Shown here: positions 15,549 to 22,872 of the stretch, in pieces
Numbering within the stretch: position 1 is the first letter of the stretch
How the letters are laid out: every line of letters begins with the position of its first letter
Assembly (NCBI GenBank): GCA_022563485.1
Contig: JADFNF010000003.1
Coordinates: forward strand, 1 to 34,013
Direction: 5' to 3'
DNA: 34,013 nucleotides
Source of the DNA: Fidelibacterota bacterium
GTDB taxonomy: Bacteria > Fidelibacterota > Marinisomatia > SCGC-AAA003-L08 > TS1B11
Notes under the pieces: generated by a model
The model's input: the letters and a program-made list of their open reading frames with translations, nothing else
Told to the model about the DNA's origin: nothing
Database searches by the model: none
Made by a program: the position numbers and the translations under genes

Positions 15549-16877
15549 ATGACCATCTGCATCACGGGGATGCACCGCTCGGGCACGTCCATGGTGACAC
15601 GGCTCCTGCAGCTTTGCGGTCTTTATCTGGGGCCAGAAGAGCGGATCATGCCGCCCCATCCAGACAACCCCGCCGGTTATTGGGAAAACCTTGATGTCGT
15701 GGAGATCAATGATCTGATCCTGGAGCGGCTGGGCGGGGGTTGGGATTTTCTGCCAACTGAAGTCATGCCGGGGTGGGAACAGCGGTCCGAATTGGATCAC
15801 CTGCGTGATCGCGCCTTGCAACTAATCGAAAGTTTTGGATTGCAGGAGACCTGGGGTTGGAAAGACCCCCGCTTCTGTTTCACGCTCCCGTTCTGGCTCG
15901 CACTGCTGCCGGATATGAAAATCATCGTCTGTGTTCGGCACCCGCTGGATGTAGCCGCTTCCCTGACCCAGCGGAACGGCTCTTCATCAGCTTTTGGCGT
16001 CCACTTGTGGCAGGAGCATTACCGCCAGCTCATGGAACGGACTCAATCCGGGCAACGACAGGTTACCCACTACGACGTTTATTTCACCCATCCCCAGGAT
16101 GAATTGAGGCGGTTGGTGGACGGGTTAGGATGGTCTGTACCCGAGGAGCGCGTCCAGGCCGCGTGTGAGGAAGTTTCCTCGGAATTGCGCCATTATCACC
16201 TCTCGACTTCCCCGGTCCCATCGCCAGAAATCCCACCAGCAGTCCGCCAGCTCTACAGCGAGTTGGAAAAGGAAGCCGGGCCAATTTACGGTCGGTCCCG
16301 CCCATCCGGCCAGGAACGGCCGGTAGCCAGCTGGAGCTCTGCAAGCTCGACCCGAGGGCCCACCGCCACTGATTGGGCGACGGACCTGCCACAAGAAGCC
16401 CATGCCAAATTTGAGGAGGCGCGTAAGCTGATCGAAGATCATCAGGTGGAAGCGTCGATCACGGCCTTTGAGTCGCTCCTCGCCGCTTATCCCGCCCATG
16501 CCCATGCCCATAATGATGTGGCTGCAGCCTACGTTCAGGTCGGGCGACACGACCAGGCCCTCCAGCACCTGGAGCGTGCTGTCCAGCTAGATCCTCAGGA
16601 TGCGGACACGCTGCGTAATTTGGGCCAGGTTTGCGTGGCCCTGGGGCGCCTGGAACTGGGGATTCAGGCCTTTGAAAAAGTGGTGGAATTAGAACCCGCC
16701 GATGCGGATACTCTTTTCGCCCTAGGCGCCCTCAACTATCAGTTGGGCCGGCTGGATCAGGCCAGGGAACAAATGTCCCAGACCCTGAAAGCCGACCCGA
16801 ACCATCCCTCCGCCGAGAAAATGTTGGCGTCTTTAACCGATTTGACGGCGGCCAAGGGGGCTGGGCCACGATCTTAA
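15549..16877 (+). CDS. sulfotransferase-family protein fused to TPR repeats
   Basis: Sulfotransferases move sulfate from PAPS to a carbohydrate or protein. Residues 1-220 carry the 5' phosphosulfate loop GMHRSGTS (7-14), WGWKDPRF (102-109) and the 3' phosphate-binding VCVRHPLDVAASL (127-139). A linker of low complexity follows, and TPR repeats occupy about 285-440, with clear 34-residue units such as RHDQALQHLERAVQLDPQDA and LELGIQAFEKVVELEPADAD. The ATG at 15549 was chosen over an in-frame TTG at 15537; neither has a good ribosome site. It leads a glycosyltransferase group directly after the flagellar genes. The acceptor is unknown; flagellin or surface glycan is inferred from context. Confidence 0.85.
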   Translation: MTICITGMHRSGTSMVTRLLQLCGLYLGPEERIMPPHPDNPAGYWENLDVVEINDLILERLGGGWDFLPTEVMPGWEQRSELDHLRDRALQLIESFGLQETWGWKDPRFCFTLPFWLALLPDMKIIVCVRHPLDVAASLTQRNGSSSAFGVHLWQEHYRQLMERTQSGQRQVTHYDVYFTHPQDELRRLVDGLGWSVPEERVQAACEEVSSELRHYHLSTSPVPSPEIPPAVRQLYSELEKEAGPIYGRSRPSGQERPVASWSSASSTRGPTATDWATDLPQEAHAKFEEARKLIEDHQVEASITAFESLLAAYPAHAHAHNDVAAAYVQVGRHDQALQHLERAVQLDPQDADTLRNLGQVCVALGRLELGIQAFEKVVELEPADADTLFALGALNYQLGRLDQAREQMSQTLKADPNHPSAEKMLASLTDLTAAKGAGPRS

Positions 16878-16878
16878 C

Positions 16879-19017
16879 ATGGCCAAACGCAGCACCCCGC
16901 AAGTCGATCCGGGCCGCGTGCTAGTCACCATCATCGTCCCGGTAAAGGACCGGGTGGAGCTGACCCGTCAATGCTTCAGAGGCATTCGGGAGACCGTCAC
17001 CGGCATCTCTTACGAGCTCATCATGGTCGATAACGGGTCCACGGATGGTACCGCCGAGTTCGCCAGAGAGCTGGGCAATGATATCCGGTATATCTATAAT
17101 GAACACGGGGTGAATTTTTCTGCCTCCAACAACCAGGCGGCGGCGGTAGCCAGGGGCGAATATCTGGTCTTTCTCAACAACGACACCCTGCCTCAGCCTG
17201 GATGGTTATCTGCGATGCTGGAAACCCATCAACGGCATCCCGATGTGGGTTCTGTGGGCGCCAAACTCCTCTATCCCGAGACCGATACGATACAACATGC
17301 CGGCGTTCTGATCCGCAACTATCCCAACCCGGTCAGTCCTTACCATGTCTATCACCATTTCGCCCAAGACGCGCCAGCAGTGAACACGGAACGAGAATAC
17401 CCCTGCGTCACGGCGGCTTGTATGCTCATCAGAAAGGAGCTGTTTGACCAGCTCGAAGGTTTTGATGAGGGTTTCATTTTTGGTTATGAAGATGTCGATC
17501 TTTGTCTGCGCATATTGGAGCGGCGATTAAAAAATATCTACACCCCCCGGGCCGTCGTTTATCACTATGAGTCACAGAGTCCCGGCAGGCACCGGTACGG
17601 TGCGGCGAACATCGAGCGACTGCAGAAAAAATGGGAGGGCAAATTGGAGGGCCTCCTCTCCCGGACCGGTGAGACCCTGGACCATCATGATGTATCCATC
17701 ATCATGCTCACCTATAACGCGCTGACGTATACGAAATACACCGTACGGTCGCTCATTCATCATACCCAATGTCCGTACGAGGTGATCTTCGTGGACAACG
17801 GTTCCACTGATGGCACCAAAGCCTATCTCCAGCGACTGGTGGCAGAGCACCCCAACTTCCGTTTGATTGATAATGCTACCAATTTGGGGTTTTCGGCGGG
17901 GAACAATCAAGGCATACGGGCCGCCCGGGGGCAGTATGTCCTCTTGCTGAACAATGATGTTTTGGTGGGTGATGGTTGGCTGGAAAACCTGGTAGCGGCC
18001 CTCGAACACGACACGCGAATTGGTATGGTCGGCCCGGTTACCAATTACGTGTCCGGCCGCCAGCGATTGAAAAAGGTGCCCTACCAAGGTGATCAGGAGT
18101 TCTATGGCTTCGCCCAGAAAGTCAGGAATGCCAATCGCGGCAAACTTACCCCCCGTCGGCGCATAGCCGGGTTTGCCATGCTCATGCGCAAGGCCCTTTA
18201 TGACGAACTTGGGGGGCTGGACGAGCGCTTCGGATCAGGGAACTACGAAGATGACGACTTGTGTCTGCGGGTCCGGGGAATGGGCTACGCCATCATGGTG
18301 GACGAAGGCACATTCATCCATCACTTCGGCAGTCGCACCTTTGTGGAAAATAAGGTCGATTACGCGGCTTCCCTGAGAAAAAACAAGCATATTTTCCGCG
18401 TGAAATGGCCCAAAATTAACCTCGACTGGCTACTGGAGAAGCACGAACCTCTCTCGAAGGAACTCGAGCGAAGATCAAAGTCTGCCCTTGAGTTGATCGA
18501 CCAGGGGGATGTGGAAAGTGGAAGCATACAATGCGAGGAGATCCTGAACGAAAACCCCCTCATGATGGAGGCCGTGTATGGTTTGGGACGCGTCGCGCAG
18601 TTGGCGGGGGAAACTCGCGAAGCTAGGAATCACTATGAGCGGGCCTTAAGCTTGAATCGAGATTGGGCTCCAGCTCAACAGAGCCTGGCTGTCATCGACT
18701 TGGCTGAAGGCTTGTTGAATAGCGCCCAGGATCGGCTTGTGGTAATCCTGGAGAAGAATCCGCGGGACCTGGATGCCAGGCGTTTGCTGGGACAAGTCTT
18801 GATTGAGCAGGAGCGGTTTGAGGACGGGATTGGTACCCTTATGGGAATTTTGAGAGATGAACCCGACGATTGGTCAACGCACTTTGTTCTGGCCACGCTC
18901 TATGCCGAGATCGATGAGGCTGAACAGGTAACACACCATCTTGAGGCCGTCCTAGCCGCCAATCCCAGCCATACCCAGGCCCGTGCGCTCTTGCAGCAGT
19001 TAGGGAGTAACCAGTAG
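16879..19017 (+). CDS. tandem family-2 glycosyltransferase with C-terminal TPR repeats
   Basis: Two GT2 domains lie in one 712-residue chain. Domain A (about 14-250) has TIIVPVKDRVELTR, MVDNGSTDGT, NNDT (100-103) as the metal-binding DXD-like motif, and GYEDVDLCLRI. Domain B (about 270-515) has SIIMLTYNALTYTKYTVRSL, FVDNGSTDGT, NNDV (near 357-360) and NYEDDDLCLRV. Both look catalytically intact and resemble rhamnosyl/galactosyl-type GT2 enzymes. The rest (about 535-710) is TPR-like. It starts one base after the sulfotransferase stop, so the two are co-transcribed. Two active sites in one chain suggest making a disaccharide or a short repeat. Confidence 0.92.
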   Translation: MAKRSTPQVDPGRVLVTIIVPVKDRVELTRQCFRGIRETVTGISYELIMVDNGSTDGTAEFARELGNDIRYIYNEHGVNFSASNNQAAAVARGEYLVFLNNDTLPQPGWLSAMLETHQRHPDVGSVGAKLLYPETDTIQHAGVLIRNYPNPVSPYHVYHHFAQDAPAVNTEREYPCVTAACMLIRKELFDQLEGFDEGFIFGYEDVDLCLRILERRLKNIYTPRAVVYHYESQSPGRHRYGAANIERLQKKWEGKLEGLLSRTGETLDHHDVSIIMLTYNALTYTKYTVRSLIHHTQCPYEVIFVDNGSTDGTKAYLQRLVAEHPNFRLIDNATNLGFSAGNNQGIRAARGQYVLLLNNDVLVGDGWLENLVAALEHDTRIGMVGPVTNYVSGRQRLKKVPYQGDQEFYGFAQKVRNANRGKLTPRRRIAGFAMLMRKALYDELGGLDERFGSGNYEDDDLCLRVRGMGYAIMVDEGTFIHHFGSRTFVENKVDYAASLRKNKHIFRVKWPKINLDWLLEKHEPLSKELERRSKSALELIDQGDVESGSIQCEEILNENPLMMEAVYGLGRVAQLAGETREARNHYERALSLNRDWAPAQQSLAVIDLAEGLLNSAQDRLVVILEKNPRDLDARRLLGQVLIEQERFEDGIGTLMGILRDEPDDWSTHFVLATLYAEIDEAEQVTHHLEAVLAANPSHTQARALLQQLGSNQ

Positions 19018-19033
19018 ATCAACAATCCGGGTA

Positions 19034-19062
19034 TTGAATTTAGCCCGCAGGCATAGTATATG
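19034..19062 (+). promoter_or_regulatory. possible sigma-70 promoter before the cNMP-binding gene
   Basis: TTGAAT (19034-19039) and TATATG (19057-19062) are separated by exactly 17 bases, each matching four of six consensus positions. It lies in a 68-base gap and could give the regulator expression independent of the genes upstream. Confidence 0.35.
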
Positions 19063-19085
19063 GTTTACAAGGGGGGCTTGATTCC

Positions 19086-20081
19086 ATGAGTTTCATCAAG
19101 GAGCAGCTGAAGCGGCAATTCCACGCTGGTGAGGTGATCTTCAAGGATGGCGCCACCGGCCAATCCATGTATATCCTCTTGGAAGGCCAGGTAGAGATTT
19201 CCAAGATACTCGGAGCTCACAAAACGGTCCTGGCCAATATCACTCCCGGCTCCATCTTCGGCGAAATGGCCATCATCGACCGGCAAAACCGGTCGGCGAC
19301 TGCCAAGGCGTTGACCGATAGTGTGGCTCTGGAAATCAGCCGTGATCTGTTCCATCGCCGCCTGGAAGAGGTGCCCAAGTGGATGCAGAGCTTCTTCACG
19401 ATCATGTCCGGCCGCTTAAGAGAGGCCACCCGCAATCAAAGCATCCTGTTGAGTCAGGGCGCCGGCCGCCAGGTAGTCAATCTGCTGGCCCTGTTGGGCA
19501 AGCAGGAAGAACCGGACACCATAGATCAAATTATCATCCCGTGGAACAAGGCCGAGGCCACGATTGCTTTCCTGCTGGCCTTTAATCAAGAACGGGTCAA
19601 TGACATTCTGAACGCTCTGGTCTCATCCAAGATTGCCAAAAGCGATCGCCGGGAAAATATCGGCCGGGTATTCATACTCGAGTTCCCCGATAAGTTTTAC
19701 CAATTCGCCGATTATTGCCGCGAGCGTTATCTGCTTGATGGGGGGCATTCCAAGGAGATGTCGGAGCAGTTCAGGTTCTCCAGCCAGCAAGAGATGGAAC
19801 TGCTCCAAGTGATTGAGGATATGAAGAAGGAACAGGGGGCCATGGACGACTATTCGGTGGCGGCCGTAGCCAAACGCCTCAAGCAAAAATTTGGTCATCC
19901 ATTCAAGACCTATCAGCCTATCATCGATGATTACGTGCAGGCTGGTGTGTTGGAGACCTTTCATCCGGAAGGAAGCGAACCGGCCTTTCGGATTAACGAC
20001 AAGGAACTATTCGATAAAAAACTGGACAAATGGCAACGGCTGGAGGAAATGATGAGAATCGAGAAAAAGATAATGGCGTGA
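19086..20081 (+). CDS. cyclic nucleotide-binding transcription regulator (Crp/Fnr-like)
   Basis: Residues 1-120 form a cNMP-binding beta-roll. The phosphate-binding cassette FGEMAIIDRQNRSATA (58-73) keeps the Glu and the Arg-Ser pair that contact the cyclic phosphate, so nucleotide binding is plausible. After the dimerisation helix, a region near 145-205 (EATIAFLLAFNQERVNDILN) fits a Crp-type helix-turn-helix. Unusually, about 100 further residues follow, including a helix-rich SVAAVAKRLKQKFGHPFKTY stretch that could be a second winged-helix domain. At 331 residues it is much longer than Crp (about 210). AAGGGGGG precedes the ATG. Its stop overlaps the next gene's likely GTG start. Confidence 0.85.
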   Translation: MSFIKEQLKRQFHAGEVIFKDGATGQSMYILLEGQVEISKILGAHKTVLANITPGSIFGEMAIIDRQNRSATAKALTDSVALEISRDLFHRRLEEVPKWMQSFFTIMSGRLREATRNQSILLSQGAGRQVVNLLALLGKQEEPDTIDQIIIPWNKAEATIAFLLAFNQERVNDILNALVSSKIAKSDRRENIGRVFILEFPDKFYQFADYCRERYLLDGGHSKEMSEQFRFSSQQEMELLQVIEDMKKEQGAMDDYSVAAVAKRLKQKFGHPFKTYQPIIDDYVQAGVLETFHPEGSEPAFRINDKELFDKKLDKWQRLEEMMRIEKKIMA

Positions 20082-21280
20082 GCAACCCTCTGGAGCCGAT
20101 ATCAGAGGACATTACTCTTTGTCTGGTAGTACACGATCGATTTGGAAATCTGGCGAATGTCTTGCATTCTATGAACCGACTCACGACCAACATCGTGGTC
20201 GTGGATGCGGGCCGCACCGGTGGGCAAGCTGTCCGGCATCTATCCTCGGAGTACGATGCACAGTATTACCAGGTGCCGGATGATCCCGATGAAAGCGTCT
20301 TGCTTAACACGGCTCTGACGAAAGTGTCAACTCCTTGGGCCCTATTCCTGAACCAGCAGGAGGTGCTCCACGCAGAAGAGCCACAACTGCTGCTCGGCCG
20401 CCTTCAGGACACATCCGCTATTGCCTTTGATTTCCCCATCATCAGGTTTAACGAACCCAGCAACCACCACTTCGAAACGCGCCTTATCCGCACAGATCGA
20501 GGTTTCTATTGGTCCAATGTAATTTTCCCGACCCTTAAGATCAGTTCAGACCAGGCCAATGAGGGAAACCAACTGAAGTGGTCGGTAAATTATATGACCG
20601 GGGTGGCCATTGTCAGCCTGGGGGATCCCGAGCTGGAGGAGTGGGAACTCCGCGATGCCTTGGCCCGCATTGAGCGGGAACTGGACCATGATCCAGAATC
20701 GGTTCAGTTCTGGTATCATCTTGCCGAGACCGCAACCAGGTTAAAGGAGTGGGACCGGGCTCATTCGGCTGTGGAGGCGGGGCTGAGTGTACTGAGTCAT
20801 AAGCCAAGCACTTCTGGTTACGAGCCTTTTGGCGTGAATGGATTAATGGCCATGTATTGCGAAGCCCTTTTGATCGGCAACTACTATCCTGAGAAAACGG
20901 TTAATTCCTTATTGACCATCCATAACCACATGGAAGCGGATGGGCGTTTCTCTGTGGCCCTTGGACACTTGCTCTTGGCCATCAATCGACAGGATGACGC
21001 CATTGCTGCCCAGCACAAGGCCCTGGACACCTTCTTTCACGAACGACAGTACTACATTTCGCTGGAAAAAGGACTGTTTGAGCCGGCCCTCCTGGTATGG
21101 AAGATCGCATCCCAACACTCCAATGAACGCCTGTTAAGGAGTGTCATTGAGATTCAAAATAAGCTGAATCGGCGTCAGTACAAGCTGCAAGCCGTCCTGG
21201 AATATGTTTACAAACAAAATCAACCTCTCTTTTTCACTATTCAAACAATTCTCCAAGCAAGCTTGAACCGCCCGGAGTAG
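20078..21280 (+). CDS. degenerate GT2-like protein with TPR-like C-terminus
   Basis: The GTG at 20078 overlaps the previous TGA (GTGA); an in-frame ATG at 20030 would lie deep in the upstream gene, so GTG is preferred, giving 400 residues. The N-terminus follows the GT2 fold (ITLCLVVHDRFGNLANVLHS, IVVVDAGRTGGQA). However, the metal-binding position that reads LDADE in the next gene is LNQQE here (residues 91-95), so the catalytic Asp residues are lost. From about 175 onwards it is helical and TPR-like (ELDHDPESVQFWYHLAETAT). It is probably a non-catalytic partner or scaffold related to the next gene. Function is inferred from context only. Confidence 0.75.
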   Translation: MSNPLEPISEDITLCLVVHDRFGNLANVLHSMNRLTTNIVVVDAGRTGGQAVRHLSSEYDAQYYQVPDDPDESVLLNTALTKVSTPWALFLNQQEVLHAEEPQLLLGRLQDTSAIAFDFPIIRFNEPSNHHFETRLIRTDRGFYWSNVIFPTLKISSDQANEGNQLKWSVNYMTGVAIVSLGDPELEEWELRDALARIERELDHDPESVQFWYHLAETATRLKEWDRAHSAVEAGLSVLSHKPSTSGYEPFGVNGLMAMYCEALLIGNYYPEKTVNSLLTIHNHMEADGRFSVALGHLLLAINRQDDAIAAQHKALDTFFHERQYYISLEKGLFEPALLVWKIASQHSNERLLRSVIEIQNKLNRRQYKLQAVLEYVYKQNQPLFFTIQTILQASLNRPE

Positions 21281-21282
21281 CC

Positions 21283-22641
21283 ATGGCTCGTGGAAAATTA
21301 TCGGTCTGTATGATTGTGCGCGATGAAGCGCTCATGTTGGCCGACTGCCTCGCCAGCATCAAGGGGGTGGCCCATCAACTGGTGGTGGTGGATACCGGCT
21401 CAACCGACGACACTGTGGCGATCGCCAAGTCCTTTGGGGCTCAGGTGCACCATTTTGAGTGGGTCGATGATTTCGCCGCAGCCCGCAACGAATCGATCCG
21501 TCACGCTACCGGTGACTGGATCCTGTGGCTGGATGCCGACGAACGGTTGAGGTCTGATTCTGTGGAACCCCTCCGAAAGTTGCTGACTCCGGCCCACCGG
21601 CCCACCATTTACCGGGTTATGATCAGAAATCTTCAGCAGGACCAGCTGAACTTTACCCTTTCCGTGTCCCACCGGCTGATTTCCAATCATGGAGGCATCC
21701 GATTCAGCGGCCGAATTCACGAGCAGGTTAGTCCCAGTCTGAAGGCTGTCGGGGGACGTGAGAAGCCCTCTGACATTGTCCTGGATCACCTCGGATATGC
21801 CCTAGATAGTGACGAGCTGCTGGCTAAGCGCAAGCGCTACCAGGTCCTGCTGGAATTGATGACCAAGGAGCAACCTGATTCGGCCTATGCCCACTTTACC
21901 CTGGGGCAAAACTGTGCTCTGACGGGCGACTATGAGGCCGCCCTGCAGGCCTATCTACGTGCGCTGGAGATTGGCGAGTTCACCGGTATGACGGCCATAC
22001 CTCTGCTCAATTCCACGGCGGAGGCCTGTTGGGAATTGGGCCGAATCGAAGACGCGGAAAAGTACGCTCGACAGTCCTTGGCCAACACCGAGGGACAATC
22101 CGATGCTAATTTCAGACTGTACAAGGTCATGCGATCCCGTGGGGATATCGAGGGACAGATTCAATGCCTCGAAAAGGTGTTGACTGTCACAGTGAAGGTG
22201 AAGCGCGGTATCCATGGTGGTTTCCGGCAGGATATCCTTCTCCCCGAACAACACATCTTGTTCAGCCTGGGCGAACTATATTTGTCGGTCGAGAACTTTG
22301 GCGGGGCGGAGAAAGTTTTACGAAGGTGCCTGGATTTGGAACCTGGCAGTCGGGAGACGCGCGAACGGTTGGCCTCGGCTCTGGCTCAACTTGGCCGGTG
22401 GGAGGATTTGCTGGTCATCCTGAATGAATTACCTCGGCCACTTCCCGACCAGTTTCGGGAGCTGGGAGGGGTTGCGCTGATTAAGCTTCGACGATTCGAA
22501 GAAGCGATCGTTTATTATGGGGTCTGGCTGAAGGATCATCCCGCTCATGAGGGGATTCGCAGGCGACTGGCTGGTCTGCATGCCAAAATTGGGAATGTAG
22601 CCGCAGCCGAGCGTCTGTTACGGGAGGCTCCCCGCTCATGA
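21283..22641 (+). CDS. family-2 glycosyltransferase with TPR repeats
   Basis: An intact GT2 enzyme of the SunS/WaaE-like group. It has LSVCMIVRDEALMLADCLAS at 6-25, VVVDTGSTDDT at 34-44, WVDDFAAARNESI near 60-72, and the DXD motif LDADE at 83-87, followed by a SGRIHEQV segment typical of this type. TPR units fill about 195-445, for example AYAHFTLGQNCALTGDYEAA and ALQAYLRALEIG. It starts three bases after the preceding gene and closes the plus-strand group. GT2-TPR fusions often act on proteins or surface polymers; the donor and acceptor are unknown. Confidence 0.9.
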   Translation: MARGKLSVCMIVRDEALMLADCLASIKGVAHQLVVVDTGSTDDTVAIAKSFGAQVHHFEWVDDFAAARNESIRHATGDWILWLDADERLRSDSVEPLRKLLTPAHRPTIYRVMIRNLQQDQLNFTLSVSHRLISNHGGIRFSGRIHEQVSPSLKAVGGREKPSDIVLDHLGYALDSDELLAKRKRYQVLLELMTKEQPDSAYAHFTLGQNCALTGDYEAALQAYLRALEIGEFTGMTAIPLLNSTAEACWELGRIEDAEKYARQSLANTEGQSDANFRLYKVMRSRGDIEGQIQCLEKVLTVTVKVKRGIHGGFRQDILLPEQHILFSLGELYLSVENFGGAEKVLRRCLDLEPGSRETRERLASALAQLGRWEDLLVILNELPRPLPDQFRELGGVALIKLRRFEEAIVYYGVWLKDHPAHEGIRRRLAGLHAKIGNVAAAERLLREAPRS

Positions 22642-22674
22642 AACATCGGGAGTGGAGACGGGGCCGGTAATGAG

Positions 22675-22818
22675 TCAAATCGACTGGTCGGTGAGTAGGG
22701 CAATGACTTTTTGCGGATCGCTGGCTGTCAGAACCTCATTGGGCTGACTGTCCAATAATCCGCCATACTCCTCCAGGATGGGCTCTTCGTCATCCACGAT
22801 GAAGGACTTTGGTTTCGT
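22675..22818 (-). pseudogene. truncated response-regulator receiver remnant
   Basis: On the minus strand 47 codons read KSFIVDDEEPILEEYGGLLD followed by SQPNEVLTASDPQKVIALL and then stop. This is the first half of a receiver domain: beta-1 with the acidic pair DDEE, helix 1, and strand 2 with T-A-S. The phosphoacceptor Asp and everything after are gone. No start codon is present between the upstream stop (22819-22821) and the conserved part. Confidence 0.65.
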
Positions 22819-22872
22819 TCAGGTCAGTTCCATAAAGACCGTCTCGCCCGGGTTGGACGACCTCAATGACCT
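22819..22872 (-). pseudogene. remnant of a second histidine-kinase C-terminus
   Basis: Immediately after the stop of the intact kinase, one frame reads LKVIEVV and the next frame reads PGETVFMELT then stop. Joined across a frameshift, these give the end of a kinase ATPase domain (the usual PG-x-G-T-x-F-x-x-x-L pattern). It precedes the receiver remnant, as in a kinase-regulator pair. Confidence 0.5.

Noticed and set aside
20030-20077. ATG start at 20030 for the degenerate glycosyltransferase gene
   Set aside because: It would overlap the cNMP-binding gene by 52 bases and add polar residues unrelated to the fold; GTG at 20078 gives the usual four-base overlap.
22621-22655. Possible terminator after the last glycosyltransferase gene
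   Set aside because: The CTCC-C-CG / CGGGAG stem has a bulge and a 12-base loop, and no T-run follows.
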